Origin: Brooklawnia cerclae
GTDB taxonomy: Bacteria > Actinomycetota > Actinomycetes > Propionibacteriales > Propionibacteriaceae
DNA length: 64,000 bases
Assembly: GCF_011758645.1 (NCBI RefSeq)
Contig: NZ_JAAMOZ010000001.1
Coordinates: 2,232,001-2,296,000 of the forward strand
Reading direction: 5' to 3'
This document shows, piece after piece, positions 47,363 through 58,455 of the stretch. Every line of letters begins with the position of its first letter. The first letter of the stretch is position 1. The notes below the pieces were generated by a model that was not told where the DNA came from, ran no database searches, and was given only the letters and a program-made list of their open reading frames with translations. Both the position numbers and the translations under genes were made by a program.

Positions 47363-48466
47363 ATGAACCAGAATCTCCAGGCCTTGCAGGATGCCGGAGT
47401 CTCCATCTGGCTGGATGACCTGTCGCGGCAGATGATCCGCAGCGGTGAACTGTCGTCCTACATCACCGACAAGGCCGTGACCGGTGTCACCACGAACCCC
47501 AGCATCTTCGCCGCAGCGTTCCAGGATCTGTCCCAGTACGGCGCCGAGCTGTCGCAACTCAAGGCCGACAGCGTCGACGTGGAAGAGGCGATCCGGCGGT
47601 TGACGAGCCGCGACGTCGCCGAGGCCTGTCGGCTGTTCACCGACGCCTATGCGACTTCCGCAGGCTACGACGGACGCGTGTCGATCGAGGTGGCTCCCAC
47701 CCTGGCGATGGACACCGCGGCAACCATCGAGCAGGCCGCTGCCCTTCACGAGCTTGTCGGCGAGCCCAACGTCCTGATCAAGATTCCTGCCACGCAGGCC
47801 GGCATCCCCGCCATCCGCGCGACGGTCGCAGCCGGCATCAGCGTCAACGTCACACTGATCTTCAGCATCGATCGCTACCACGAGGTCATGGACGCCTACA
47901 TCGCCGGCCTCGAGGACGCGCTCGCCGCCGGTCGCGACATCTCGACCATCCACTCCGTGGCCTCCTTCTTCGTCAGCCGTGTCGACTCCGAGATCGACAA
48001 GCGCCTCAACGACATCGGCACGCCCGCGGCCCTCGCCCTGCGCGGACGATCGGCCGTCGCCAACGCCCGGCTGGCGTTCAAGGCCTACGAGGAGGTCTTC
48101 GGTTCCGCGCGCTTCACGGCGCTGGCCGCCAAGGGCGCCAACGTGCAGCGCCCGCTGTGGGCGAGCACAAGCGTGAAGAACCCCGACTACGACGACACCA
48201 TGTACGTCGCCCAGCTCGTGGCACGCCCGACCGTCAACACGATGCCCGCGAACACGCTCGCGGCCTTCGCCGACCACGGGATCGTCTCCGGTGACACCAT
48301 CACGCCGAACCTCGACGACGCCGCACAGGTGCTGGACGAGGTGCAGGCCCAGGGTATCGATCTGGCCGAGGTTTGCGACAAGCTGGAACATGAAGGCGTC
48401 GACAAGTTCGTGGTGTCCTGGACAGGACTCGTGGAAGGCGTCACAGTGGCCCTGGCCAGGGCCTGA
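47363..48466 (+). CDS. tal: Transaldolase
   Basis: 367 residues, length and wording of the actinobacterial type. GVTTNPSIF (41-49) and K140 in NVLIKIPAT, the Schiff-base Lys; SFFVSRVD later. It exchanges three-carbon units between sugar phosphates in the non-oxidative pentose phosphate pathway. GGAGAA lies upstream of the ATG. Heads tal-zwf-opcA-pgl. Confidence 0.97.
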   Translation: MNQNLQALQDAGVSIWLDDLSRQMIRSGELSSYITDKAVTGVTTNPSIFAAAFQDLSQYGAELSQLKADSVDVEEAIRRLTSRDVAEACRLFTDAYATSAGYDGRVSIEVAPTLAMDTAATIEQAAALHELVGEPNVLIKIPATQAGIPAIRATVAAGISVNVTLIFSIDRYHEVMDAYIAGLEDALAAGRDISTIHSVASFFVSRVDSEIDKRLNDIGTPAALALRGRSAVANARLAFKAYEEVFGSARFTALAAKGANVQRPLWASTSVKNPDYDDTMYVAQLVARPTVNTMPANTLAAFADHGIVSGDTITPNLDDAAQVLDEVQAQGIDLAEVCDKLEHEGVDKFVVSWTGLVEGVTVALARA

Positions 48467-48489
48467 TCAAATCGACCACGGAGGCGACG

Positions 48490-50019
48490 TTGAGCACAAC
48501 TGCCTGGAGCAACCCACTTCGAGATCCTCGTGACCGCCGTCTGCCGCGGCTCGCAGGGCCCAGCGTCCTGGTCCTGTTCGGCGTCACCGGCGATCTGTCG
48601 CGCAAGAAGCTCCTTCCGGCGATCTACGACCTGGCCAACCACGGTGCCCTGCCACCGGGCTTCGGCCTGATCGGGTTCGCGCGACGCGACTGGGACGCCC
48701 AGCAGTTCGCCGACCAGATCGAGGCCAGTGTGCGCGAGGGCGCGCGGACCCCGTTCCGTGAGGAGGTGTGGCGCCAACTCGTCAGTGGGATCGACTTCGT
48801 CCAGGGCACCTTCGACGACCCCGATGCCTTCGCCCGGCTCAAGGAGACGCTCGACCGCTTCGACCGGGAACACGGCACGGGCGGGAATCACGCGTTCTAC
48901 CTGTCGATACCGCCGAAGAACTTCGAGCAGGTCGTCCACCAACTCGACTCGCACGGGCTCACCGACCAGTCGCAGGGCTGGAAACGCGCCATCATCGAGA
49001 AGCCCTTCGGCCACGACCTGGCCAGCGCCCAGGAACTCAACCGGGTGGTCTCGGCCGCCTTCCCGCCGGAGTCGGTCTTCCGCATCGACCACTACCTCGG
49101 CAAGGAGACGGTGCAGAACCTGTTGGCCTTCCGGTTCGCCAACATGATGTACGAGCCGGTCTGGAACCGGAACTTCGTCAGTGACGTGCAGATCACGATG
49201 GCCGAGGACATCGGCATCGGCGGCCGCGCCGGCTACTACGAGGGGGTCGGCGCCGCCCGCGACGTCATCCAGAACCACCTCTTCCAGCTCCTCGCGCTGA
49301 CCGCCATGGAGGAGCCGAACACGTTCGATCCCGGCGACCTGAGGCGTGAGAAGGAGAAGGTGCTGGAGGCCACCCGTGTGCTCGGCCCGCTGGACGCGCA
49401 CACGGCCAACGGCCAGTACTCGCGCGGATGGCAGGGCGGGCGGCTGGCGAAGGGCTTCCTCGAGGAGGACGGCATCAATCCCGATTCCCGTACCGAGACC
49501 TACGCCGCCCTGCGGGTGGACATCGACTCGCGGCGCTGGGCCGGCGTCCCCTTCTACCTGCGCACCGCGAAGCGGGCGCCACGCCGCATCACCGAGATCG
49601 CGCTCAACTTCAGGCGCACCCCACACATGCCTTTCACCCAGCCCGCCATCGAGGGGCTCGGCGTCAACGCCCTGGTGATGCGGATCCAACCCAACGAGGG
49701 CATCGAGATGAACTTCGGCGCCAAGGTGCCGGGTACCCAGATGGAGATTCGCCAGGTCAGCATGGACTTCTCGTACACCGGGTCGTTCACCGAGACCAGC
49801 CCGGAGGCCTACGAGCGGCTGATCCTCGACGTGCTGCTCGGTGATCCGCCGCTGTTCCCCCAGCAGCACGAGGTGGAGCTGTCGTGGCAGATCCTCGACC
49901 CGGTGCTCGCCCACTGGGCCGAGGCGGGCCAACCCGAGCAATATCCCGCCGGAACCTGGGGACCGCAGGGCGCCCATGCCATGCTGGTACGCGACGGGTT
50001 CGCCTGGCGGCGTCCCTAG
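48490..50019 (+). CDS. zwf: Glucose-6-phosphate 1-dehydrogenase
   Basis: 509 residues. NADP site GVTGDLSRKK (31-40) and active-site RIDHYLGKE. First step of the oxidative pentose phosphate pathway. The start is TTG at 48490 with GGAGG 5 nt upstream; no ATG fits. Follows tal by 23 nt. Confidence 0.97.
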   Translation: MSTTAWSNPLRDPRDRRLPRLAGPSVLVLFGVTGDLSRKKLLPAIYDLANHGALPPGFGLIGFARRDWDAQQFADQIEASVREGARTPFREEVWRQLVSGIDFVQGTFDDPDAFARLKETLDRFDREHGTGGNHAFYLSIPPKNFEQVVHQLDSHGLTDQSQGWKRAIIEKPFGHDLASAQELNRVVSAAFPPESVFRIDHYLGKETVQNLLAFRFANMMYEPVWNRNFVSDVQITMAEDIGIGGRAGYYEGVGAARDVIQNHLFQLLALTAMEEPNTFDPGDLRREKEKVLEATRVLGPLDAHTANGQYSRGWQGGRLAKGFLEEDGINPDSRTETYAALRVDIDSRRWAGVPFYLRTAKRAPRRITEIALNFRRTPHMPFTQPAIEGLGVNALVMRIQPNEGIEMNFGAKVPGTQMEIRQVSMDFSYTGSFTETSPEAYERLILDVLLGDPPLFPQQHEVELSWQILDPVLAHWAEAGQPEQYPAGTWGPQGAHAMLVRDGFAWRRP

Positions 50020-50027
50020 GAGGTCAC

Positions 50028-50960
50028 ATGATCAGGCTCGAGAACACCGACGCACGGCAGATCAACGAAACGCTCTTCCGCCTGCGCAAGGAAGGCCAGG
50101 CGACGTCCGGCCAGGTGCTCACGCTGGTCGTCGACACCCTTGCCGACGAGTACGAGGACGCCATGCGCGAGGCCCAGGAGGCCGGGAGACTGCATCCTTC
50201 GCGCATCCTCCTTGCCATCCGCGGGATGCCGGGCGGCGACGTGCTCAACGCGGTCGTGCACCAGGCGACGACGTCGACCGAGGTGGTCGCGATCGAGATG
50301 GGCGGTGAGATCGACAAGCACGCCGAATCGGTGCTGCTCCCGCTGCTGCTGCCCGAACTGCCGGTGGTCATCTGGTGGCCGAACCGCTGCCCGGATCAGC
50401 CGACGACCTGCGACTTCGGCCGACTCTCGTCACGCCTGATCCTCGATTCCATGGCGCTTCCCCAGTCGCTCGACCGCGTGCACAAGCTCGCCGCGCAGCA
50501 TCGCCCGGGAACCACCGACCTGTCGTGGACGCGCCTCACGAAGTGGCGTGCGCTGTTGCTGGCCTCCCTCGACCAGGTGCAGTCTCCCGTTACCTCGGCC
50601 GCCGTCGCCGGCCCGGCAACGGCCTCACGCGAGTTGATCGGCGCCTGGCTCGAGACACAGCTGGGAGTCCCCGTCAGCTACGCCTTCGCCCACGACGAGG
50701 CCAACCCCGGGCTCCACTCGGTGCAGCTGTTCACCGAGGCCGGCGAGATCCGGCTGGAGCGGGTGTCCCCCATCGACGCAGTGCTGGCGCTGCCCGATCA
50801 ACCGGTCCGTCCGGTGGCGCTGGCTCGCCGGACGATCCAGGACATGCTGACCGAGGAGTTGCTGCGCCTCACCGGCGACGAGGCGCTCGACGACTTGATG
50901 GACTATCTGGCCCGGCGTGGACGGCGTCCGGACGACGATGCCGGGGCACCGAAGTCATGA
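50028..50960 (+). CDS. opcA: Glucose-6-phosphate dehydrogenase assembly protein OpcA
   Basis: 310 residues, with the actinobacterial OpcA blocks PVVIWWPNRCPDQP and DLSWTRLTKWRALL. OpcA is an allosteric partner that activates Zwf in actinobacteria and cyanobacteria. AGGAGG lies before the ATG, and its stop overlaps the pgl start as ATGA. Confidence 0.95.
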   Translation: MIRLENTDARQINETLFRLRKEGQATSGQVLTLVVDTLADEYEDAMREAQEAGRLHPSRILLAIRGMPGGDVLNAVVHQATTSTEVVAIEMGGEIDKHAESVLLPLLLPELPVVIWWPNRCPDQPTTCDFGRLSSRLILDSMALPQSLDRVHKLAAQHRPGTTDLSWTRLTKWRALLLASLDQVQSPVTSAAVAGPATASRELIGAWLETQLGVPVSYAFAHDEANPGLHSVQLFTEAGEIRLERVSPIDAVLALPDQPVRPVALARRTIQDMLTEELLRLTGDEALDDLMDYLARRGRRPDDDAGAPKS

Positions 50961-51697
50961 GCCTCGAACGCGTCCTGCGCTACCGCAGCCTGGGAGAGCT
51001 GGCCCCCAGCATGGCCGGCCGGCTCGCCCGGCGGCTCGTGGAGCTGCAGGACGACCGCGATCGAGTGCACGTCGCCCTCGCGGGCGGCAACACCTCCGTG
51101 GTCCTCTACGAGGCATTCGCCAACCTCGCGCGCGCCACCGCGCTCGATTTCGGCAAGCTCGAGCTGTGGTGGACCAGTGAGCGCTACGTTCCCACCACCG
51201 ACCCCGACCGCAACTCGACCCAGGCCCTGTCGGTGCTCGCGCGGACGCTGCCCATCGTGTCGTCCCAAGTGCATCCCATGCCCAGCACCACCGGCACCTC
51301 CGACCCGGACGAGGCCGCCTACCTGTACGCGAACGAACTCGGCGACACCGTGTTCGACATCTGCCTGCTGGGCGTCGGCACCGACGGGCACATCGCCTCC
51401 ATCTACCCCGACCATCCGAGCTTCGCCGTGCAGTCGGAGACCAGCCTGCTGGCGGTCGGTGTGCTGGACGCCCCCAACAAGCCCTGTGAACGGATGACGC
51501 TCACGCTCAACGCCCTCAACCGATCCCATGAGGTGTGGCTGCTGGCCAGCGGACGCGAGAAGGCCCACGTGGTGTCGCGCGCGCTCCAGCACGACCCCTC
51601 GCTACCCGCGTCATTGGTGCACGGGGTCACCAAGACGAACTGGTTCCTCGATTGGGACGCCGCCTCCGAGCTGCCCTACTACCGCTGCGAGTTCTAG
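50957..51697 (+). CDS. pgl: 6-phosphogluconolactonase
   Basis: 246 residues with LAGGNTS (43-49), WWTSERYVP (usually WTDER) and GVGTDGHIASIYP. It hydrolyses the product of Zwf. Last gene of the operon, followed by a repeat cluster. The dehydrogenase that would follow in the pathway (gnd) is not in the window. Confidence 0.96.
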   Translation: MSLERVLRYRSLGELAPSMAGRLARRLVELQDDRDRVHVALAGGNTSVVLYEAFANLARATALDFGKLELWWTSERYVPTTDPDRNSTQALSVLARTLPIVSSQVHPMPSTTGTSDPDEAAYLYANELGDTVFDICLLGVGTDGHIASIYPDHPSFAVQSETSLLAVGVLDAPNKPCERMTLTLNALNRSHEVWLLASGREKAHVVSRALQHDPSLPASLVHGVTKTNWFLDWDAASELPYYRCEF

Positions 51698-51715
51698 TTC
51701 GCGGGACGACGATCT

Positions 51716-51870
51716 CCCTTCGACAGGCTCAGGGAGCGGTGGTTGGGCCCGTGCGATCGGGTGGTTGAGCCTGTCGAAACCACCAAGCCCGTGAGATCGG
51801 GTGGTTGAGCCCGTCGAAACCACCAAGCCCGTGAGATCGGGTGGTTGAGCCTGTCGAAACCATCGAGGCC
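51716..51870. repeat. Repeat cluster between pgl and a small membrane protein gene
   Basis: One CTTCGACAGGCTCAGG copy followed by three GGTGGTTGAGCCTGTCGAAA units (the second with CCCGTC for CCTGTC) at about 40-bp spacing, separated by ACCACCAAGCCCGTGAGATC. Located between convergent genes. Confidence 0.9.
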
Positions 51871-51886
51871 GCTCACAGCGCGGCCC

Positions 51887-52261
51887 CTACCGTTCGTCCC
51901 CGTTCAGCAGCGCCCGGTTGAGCCGCTCCGCGCACCGCGCTTTCTCGACTCGTCCACGCGCCAGCAGGGGCCCCAGCCCCAGCGCCAGTGCGACAACGGC
52001 AGCACCCGGCCACGACCATACGGAGTGAGCCAGGATGACGAAAACCACGGCGAGCACCACGTACGACCGTTGCCGGTACATGCCCGTACCGCCGATCTGC
52101 CGATACCGAGCCGCGTATTCGACGGTGATGGCGGCCAACTCAGGCTTCCGCACAGTGCTTCCCGAGGCGACCGCCCTCAGCACCTCGTCACGGTCCTCAT
52201 GGCTGAGGCGCCAGAGCCGGTCCTCGAAGGGGGCGCCATTCCCGGGGCGAATGGACATCAT
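51887..52261 (-). CDS. Small membrane protein of unknown function
   Basis: 124 residues: a hydrophilic N-terminal half (about 1-62), two hydrophobic segments (about 66-80 and 84-100) and a basic tail. AAAGGA lies 8 nt before the first of two ATGs. Separated by 74 nt from rbpA on the same strand. No family recognised. Confidence 0.75.
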   Translation of the reverse strand: MMSIRPGNGAPFEDRLWRLSHEDRDEVLRAVASGSTVRKPELAAITVEYAARYRQIGGTGMYRQRSYVVLAVVFVILAHSVWSWPGAAVVALALGLGPLLARGRVEKARCAERLNRALLNGDER

Positions 52262-52335
52262 CGATGAGATCCTTTGCGCTACACGTGCGTGTCACACAGA
52301 GTAGCGCCGACCGGGCCGGGATGCGGCGTGTCGAC

Positions 52336-52692
52336 TCAGTAGATGACCTCGCCGGCGGCCCGGCGGGCGCGCAGCAACTCCAGCGCCTCGCTGAGGATCG
52401 CCTCGGCCTCCTTGTCGCTCCGGCGCTCCTTCACATAGGCCAAGTGGGTCTTGTAGGGGGCGTTCTTCGGCGGCGGGGGCGGATTCAGCCGATCCTTGCT
52501 CGCGGGCAGCCCGCACCGCGTGCACTCCCACTCGTCCGGGATATCGGCGTCCAGAGAGAATGCCGGACGTGTCTCATGCCCATTGGCACAGAAATAGCTG
52601 ACTCGTGTCCGCGGGGCCGAGTCCCCACGCTCGGCCTCACCCATGGGGCCCGCACCCACTCGACTTCCCCGAATGGCGTTGCCACTTACCAC
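52336..52692 (-). CDS. rbpA: RNA polymerase-binding protein RbpA
   Basis: 118 residues. N-terminal SGNAIRGSRVGAGPMGEAERG, a zinc-like core (FCANGHET and WECTRCG) and the sigma-interacting C-terminal helix (KTHLAYVKERRS). RbpA stabilises open complexes with the principal sigma factor in actinobacteria. The GTG start has GGAGGAG 8 nt upstream. It follows secG by 40 nt. Confidence 0.97.
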   Translation of the reverse strand: MVSGNAIRGSRVGAGPMGEAERGDSAPRTRVSYFCANGHETRPAFSLDADIPDEWECTRCGLPASKDRLNPPPPPKNAPYKTHLAYVKERRSDKEAEAILSEALELLRARRAAGEVIY

Positions 52693-52732
52693 TTCTTCTG
52701 CTCCTCCACCCGCATTTGACGTCGTCGCACGA

Positions 52733-52963
52733 CTAGATGCCGACGCGGTACAACACCAGCAGGCCGATGATGCACAACACCCACAGCAGGCCGACGATCA
52801 CTGTCAGCCGGTCGAGGTTGCGCTCGGCCACCGACGTACCGCTCATCCCCGTGGTCATGCCGCCGCCGAACAGGTCGGACAGGCCGCCTCCGCGTCCCTT
52901 GTGAAGCAGGATGAAGGCGGTCAGGATCACGCTCAGCACGATCAGGATGATCGACAAGGTCAT
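52733..52963 (-). CDS. secG: Preprotein translocase subunit SecG
   Basis: 76 residues with two membrane helices and the conserved FILLHKGRGGGLSDLFGGG loop. Part of the SecYEG channel. ATG at 52963 gives the usual length; an upstream GTG would add about 16 residues. Downstream of tpiA, the common actinobacterial order. Confidence 0.95.
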   Translation of the reverse strand: MTLSIILIVLSVILTAFILLHKGRGGGLSDLFGGGMTTGMSGTSVAERNLDRLTVIVGLLWVLCIIGLLVLYRVGI

Positions 52964-53108
52964 AACTGGCCACGCGATCAGCGGTACGAAAGTCACGCGC
53001 ACGACTATAACCCACACGCACGGCCGACCCGAATCCCGCCCCACGCTCAGCCTGCCGGATGCGCGCAGTCCGTCGGCGGCGGGAACCACGATGTCGCGAC
53101 ACGCAGCG

Positions 53109-53146
53109 GTGCCCGGCGCCCCGGCACGGCCGGGTGCGCCGGGCAC
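53109..53146 (-). terminator. Long hairpin after tpiA
   Basis: GTGCCCGGCGC-CCCGGC-ACG-GCCGGG-T-GCGCCGGGCAC forms a 17-bp stem with one bulge, 13 nt after the tpiA stop. It lacks a clear T-run, so full intrinsic termination is uncertain; it separates tpiA from secG. Confidence 0.65.
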
Positions 53147-53158
53147 CGTGTCACGAGC

Positions 53159-53950
53159 TCAGGCGAGCGCGGGGAGATCGTAGAAGCGGATGATCGCCGC
53201 GAACTCCTCGGGCTTCAGGCTGGCTCCACCGACCAGACAGCCGTCGACGTCGGGCTTGGCCATGATGGCCCCGACGTTGGCCGCCTTGACCGAGCCGCCG
53301 TACTGGATGCGGACCTGGTCGGCCACGGAATCGCCATAGAGGTCACGCACCGCGGCGCGGATCGCCCCGCACACCTCCTGCGCGTCCTCGGGCGTGGCAA
53401 CCTCGCCGGTGCCGATCGCCCAGATCGGCTCGTAGGCGATCACGAGACCGGCCACGTCCTCGCCGGAGATGCCTGCCAGAGCGCCCTTCACCTGGGCGAC
53501 GGTGTGCTCAACGTGGGTGCCCTGCCTGCGCACCTCGAGGCCCTCGCCGACGCAGATGATGGGCACCAGGCCCTTCGACAGCGCCTTGACGGCCTTGGCG
53601 TTGATGAGTTCGTCCGACTCGTGGTGGTACTCACGGCGCTCGCTGTGCCCGATGACCACGTAGCTGCAGTCGAGCTTGACGAGCATGTCGGCCGAGATGT
53701 CGCCGGTGAAAGCGCCGTTGTCGTTCTGCGAGAGGTCCTGGGCCCCGTGCTTCAGCGGGAGCTTGTCACCGTCGATGAGGGTCTGGACGGTACGCAGGTC
53801 GGTGAACGGAGGGATGACGACGGCCTCACACTTGGTGGGATCGTAGTGCTGGTCGGCCAGCGTCCAGGCCAGCTTCTGGACGAGCCCGACGGCCTCGACG
53901 TGGTTGAGGTTCATCTTCCAGTTGCCGGCCATGATGGGAAGACGCGACAT
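53159..53950 (-). CDS. tpiA: Triosephosphate isomerase
   Basis: 263 residues with K12 (NWKMN), H102 (IGHSERR) and E174 ([11 protein letters not shown]), the three catalytic residues. Its ATG shares a base with the pgk stop (TGATG), and the ribosome binding site AAGGAGAG lies inside pgk. Confidence 0.98.
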   Translation of the reverse strand: MSRLPIMAGNWKMNLNHVEAVGLVQKLAWTLADQHYDPTKCEAVVIPPFTDLRTVQTLIDGDKLPLKHGAQDLSQNDNGAFTGDISADMLVKLDCSYVVIGHSERREYHHESDELINAKAVKALSKGLVPIICVGEGLEVRRQGTHVEHTVAQVKGALAGISGEDVAGLVIAYEPIWAIGTGEVATPEDAQEVCGAIRAAVRDLYGDSVADQVRIQYGGSVKAANVGAIMAKPDVDGCLVGGASLKPEEFAAIIRFYDLPALA

Positions 53951-55167
53951 CAGTTCTCTCCTTCCAGCACGGCGAGCCCGGGCAGTTCCTTGCCCTCGAG
54001 GTATTCGAGGGACGCGCCGCCACCGGTCGAGATCCACCCGAACTGGTCGTCCGCATAGCCCAGGTCGCGCACGATGGCCGCCGAATCGCCGCCGCCGATG
54101 ACCGTCAGGCCGTCGACCTCCACCAGGGCCTTGGCGACAGCCTTGGTGCCGCTCGCGAACTCCTCGATCTCGGCGACGCCCATCGGCCCGTTCCAGAAGA
54201 CCGTCTTAGCCCCCTTGATGGTCGTGGCGAACAGTTCCTCGCTGGCGGGGCCGATATCGAGCCCCTCCTTGCCCGCCGGAATGGCGTCCGCGGACACCAC
54301 CGACACCTCACCTGTCACCGTGCGAGCCGCGAAGTCCATGCCGTCGGCGACGCGCAGGTCGACCGGCAGGACGATCTGCTTGCCCGCGGCCTCGGCCTGC
54401 TTGAGGTACTCCGCACACACCTCGACCTTGCTCTCGTCCAGGATCGAGGAGCCGACCTCGTATCCCTTCGACTTGAGGAAGGTGTAGGCCATGCCGCCAC
54501 CGATGACCAGGGCGTCGGCCACCTTGAGCAGGTTGTCGATCACGGCGAGCTTGTCGGCCACCTTGGCCCCGCCCAGGACGACGACGAACGGGCGATCGGG
54601 CTGCGTCGTCAGCTTGCTCAGGACTCCGACCTCCCTGGCGACCAGCTCACCGGCGGCCGAGGGCAGGAGCTTGGCGATGTCGTAGACCGACGCCTGCTTG
54701 CGGTGGACGACACCGAAGCCGTCCGACACGTACCAGTCGCCCAGCTGCGCGTACTTCGCGGCGAGCTCCTGACGCTCGGACTCGACCTTCGACTCCTCCG
54801 CCGGCTCGAACCGGACGTTCTCGACCAGGCAGACCTCCCCGTCGGTCAGAGAGTTGGACAACGCCAGGGCGGACGGCCCGACGACGTCGGAGGCCAGCTT
54901 GACCTCGGCGCCGAGGAGTTCGCCGAGCCGCTTGGCCACCGGGGCCAGCGAGTACTTGGGGTTGACCTGGCCCTTGGGACGACCGAGGTGGGCCAGGGCC
55001 GTGACCCGGGCGCCGGCCTCGCGAAGCTTGTTGAGCGTGGGCAACGCTGCCTTGATGCGGCCGTCATCGGTGATGACGTCGCCGTCCAACGGCACGTTGA
55101 AGTCGCAGCGAATGACGATGCGCTTGCCGCGCAGGTCGGCGGCAGGCCAGTCGTTCACAGATCGCAC
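53950..55167 (-). CDS. pgk: Phosphoglycerate kinase
   Basis: 405 residues with [18 protein letters not shown], the [10 protein letters not shown] loop and the C-terminal GGGDSAA nucleotide site. Second gene of the gap-pgk-tpiA operon. GTG start with AGGGAT upstream. A hairpin lies in the gap between gap and pgk. Confidence 0.98.
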   Translation of the reverse strand: MRSVNDWPAADLRGKRIVIRCDFNVPLDGDVITDDGRIKAALPTLNKLREAGARVTALAHLGRPKGQVNPKYSLAPVAKRLGELLGAEVKLASDVVGPSALALSNSLTDGEVCLVENVRFEPAEESKVESERQELAAKYAQLGDWYVSDGFGVVHRKQASVYDIAKLLPSAAGELVAREVGVLSKLTTQPDRPFVVVLGGAKVADKLAVIDNLLKVADALVIGGGMAYTFLKSKGYEVGSSILDESKVEVCAEYLKQAEAAGKQIVLPVDLRVADGMDFAARTVTGEVSVVSADAIPAGKEGLDIGPASEELFATTIKGAKTVFWNGPMGVAEIEEFASGTKAVAKALVEVDGLTVIGGGDSAAIVRDLGYADDQFGWISTGGGASLEYLEGKELPGLAVLEGEN

Positions 55168-55212
55168 GATGGGATCCCTTCGATTGTGTGTGGTGGTTCA
55201 GATGGGAGAAAG

Positions 55213-55238
55213 GGCGCGTCAGCCGAAGCCGACACGCC
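55213..55238 (-). terminator. Hairpin between gap and pgk
   Basis: On the minus strand GGCGTGTCGGC and GCTGACGCGCC pair (11 bp with two wobble pairs) around a TTCG tetraloop, followed by CCTTTCTCC. It may attenuate transcription so that gap mRNA exceeds pgk-tpiA, or act as an mRNA-stabilising stem. Confidence 0.65.
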
Positions 55239-55267
55239 CCTCCCCGATTGCGTCTGGTGTGTTCGAC

Positions 55268-56344
<1,077 letters not shown>

Positions 56345-56458
56345 TTATCCAATGGGGTCTTTCCGTGTGACGGGGAGCCCTCCGCGGGCACACCCCGACT
56401 CGGCTGGCGGGACATGCCTTCCGCCGACCGACCATCACCCCTGCTCCGAGCGGCCAGC

Positions 56459-57445
56459 CTATTCGCCTTCCTCCAGCAGATCCGGGGTGAGCGCGGCCTC
56501 CGTGTTGGGGATCCCTTTGTCGGCCGCGGCCTTGTCGGCCATTGCCAGCAGCCTGCGGATACGCCCGGCGATGGCGTCCTTCGTCAGTGGCGGATCATGC
56601 AACTGGCCCAGTTCCTCCAGGCTCGCCTGCTTGTGCTCCAGGCGCAGCAGGCCGGCGACCCTCAGATGATCCGGCACGTCGTCGCCGAGGATCTCGAGCG
56701 CGCGCCCGACCCTGGCGCCTGCGGCGACCGCGGCCCTGGCGGACCGGCGGAGGTTCGCGTCGTCGAAATTGGCCAGCCTGTTCGCCGAGGCACGCACCTC
56801 GCGGCGCATGCGGCGTTCCTCCCACACCAACACGGATTCGTGGGCGCCCATGCGCGTCAGCAGCGCGGCGATGGCGTCCCCGTCGCGCACCACCACCCGT
56901 TCGACCTGGCGCACCTCCCGCGCCTTCGCCGGGATGTCGAGACGGCGTGCCGACCCGACCAGGGCCAGCGCAGATTCCGAACTCGGGCACGTGATCTCCA
57001 GCGACATCGAGCGTCCCGGCTCGGTGAGCGAACCCCGTGCCAGGAAAGCGGCCCGCCAGACGGCCACCTGATCGGAGATGCTGGCCCCCACGACCTGTGC
57101 GGGCAGCCCCCGCACCGGGCGGCCCCGGGAGTCGATGAGCCCGGTCTGCCTGGCCAGGGCCTCGCCGTCCTTCACCATGCGCAGCACGTAGCGAGTTCCC
57201 CGCCGGATGCCGGAGCCCGTGACCACGAGAAGCTCTGATTCGAATGCGTAGAGATCGGAGATGGCGGCGCGCAGGCGACGGGCGGCTGCGCCCATGTCGA
57301 ACTCGGCCTCGATGACGATCCGTCCGCTGACGATGTGCAGGCCTGCCGAGAACCGGAGCATGGACGCCACCTCAACGGCACGGGTTGCGGGCTTGAGCAC
57401 TCGCACCGTTGCCAGTTCCGACTTCACCTGTTGAGTCAACGCCAC
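56459..57445 (-). CDS. whiA: DNA-binding regulator WhiA
   Basis: 328 residues: an N-terminal LAGLIDADG-like domain and a C-terminal sigma-region-4-like helix-turn-helix ([21 protein letters not shown]). It controls sporulation or division genes in actinobacteria, and is retained in non-sporulating members. The GTG start gives [12 protein letters not shown], the family N-terminus. Third gene of rapZ-yvcK-whiA. Confidence 0.96.
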   Translation of the reverse strand: MALTQQVKSELATVRVLKPATRAVEVASMLRFSAGLHIVSGRIVIEAEFDMGAAARRLRAAISDLYAFESELLVVTGSGIRRGTRYVLRMVKDGEALARQTGLIDSRGRPVRGLPAQVVGASISDQVAVWRAAFLARGSLTEPGRSMSLEITCPSSESALALVGSARRLDIPAKAREVRQVERVVVRDGDAIAALLTRMGAHESVLVWEERRMRREVRASANRLANFDDANLRRSARAAVAAGARVGRALEILGDDVPDHLRVAGLLRLEHKQASLEELGQLHDPPLTKDAIAGRIRRLLAMADKAAADKGIPNTEAALTPDLLEEGE

Positions 57446-57510
57446 GTTCGAATCATCCCATACTCTCTTCCAGCCGGTCACCGCAGCCTCGCACAAGGCA
57501 CGACGGTGAT

Positions 57511-58455
57511 TCAACCGACCATCAGCTCCCGGTAGACCGAGGCCAGGCGCAGCGGGTCGTGGCGGGCCGAGCCGTCACGCATGCGCAGGTCGGCGACCAC
57601 CACCTCGGCCCCGAGGGCTTGCGCGTACCGGTGCAGGTGCCGGTCGTCGGCGGCGAACGCGGCGTCCACGATGATCGTGTCCAGGCGCAACGCCGGGGCG
57701 TGTTCGGCGAGAAGCTCCAGATGCCTGGCCGGGGAGAACCCCTCGGTCTCCCCCGCAGGCACCACGTTGAGGGTGAGCACCCGGCGTCCCCGCGCGTTCA
57801 CGATCGCATCCGCGAGTTCGGGGACGACCAGGTGTGGCAGCACCGAGGTGAACCACGATCCGGGGCCGAGGACGATGAAGTCGGCGTCCTCGACCGCCGC
57901 CACCGCCTGCGGACAGGCGGGCGGCGCGTCGGGCACGAGCCGGATGCACAGCACTTCGCCCTGGGCAACCGCCACCTCATGTTGGCCCCGGATGACGCAG
58001 GGGTCGTCCGGGCGCCGCGGGTCGGCGCCGATGACGTCGGCCTCGATCGCCAGCGGCACCAGCGACATCGGCAGCACGCGTCCCTGGACATGCAACAGCT
58101 GGCCGACGAGTTCGAGCCCCTCGACAGGGCCCAGGTGCTGCCACACACCCTCGATGAGCAGGTTGCCGATCGCATGACCGTTCAACGGGCCGGGGCTGTG
58201 GAAACGCGACTGGAGCACTCCGGCCCACTGGCGGCCCGTGGAGTCGTCCCCACACAGCGCGGCGAGCGCCATGCGCAGGTCGCCCGGCGGCAACCCGCCG
58301 AGCTCGCCACGCAGGCGTCCCGACGATCCGCCGTTGTCCGCGACGGTCACCACAGCACACAACTGATCGGTGACCTGCCGCAGAGCCTGAAGGGACGCTG
58401 ACAGCCCATGCCCCCCACCCAGCGCTGTGACACGAGGCAGATGATCCAAGGTCAT
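57511..58455 (-). CDS. yvcK: YvcK/CofD-like protein (gluconeogenesis factor family)
   Basis: 314 residues with [15 protein letters not shown] (11-25), [14 protein letters not shown] and GHAIGNLL, the UDP-sugar and structural motifs of YvcK. YvcK is needed for growth on gluconeogenic carbon and normal cell shape in Bacillus. Its ATG overlaps the rapZ stop as ATGA. Confidence 0.95.
   Translation of the reverse strand: MTLDHLPRVTALGGGHGLSASLQALRQVTDQLCAVVTVADNGGSSGRLRGELGGLPPGDLRMALAALCGDDSTGRQWAGVLQSRFHSPGPLNGHAIGNLLIEGVWQHLGPVEGLELVGQLLHVQGRVLPMSLVPLAIEADVIGADPRRPDDPCVIRGQHEVAVAQGEVLCIRLVPDAPPACPQAVAAVEDADFIVLGPGSWFTSVLPHLVVPELADAIVNARGRRVLTLNVVPAGETEGFSPARHLELLAEHAPALRLDTIIVDAAFAADDRHLHRYAQALGAEVVVADLRMRDGSARHDPLRLASVYRELMVG

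Noticed and set aside
48187-49977. 596-codon minus frame opposite zwf
   Set aside because: Antisense to a gene with clear active-site motifs; composition typical of a shadow frame.
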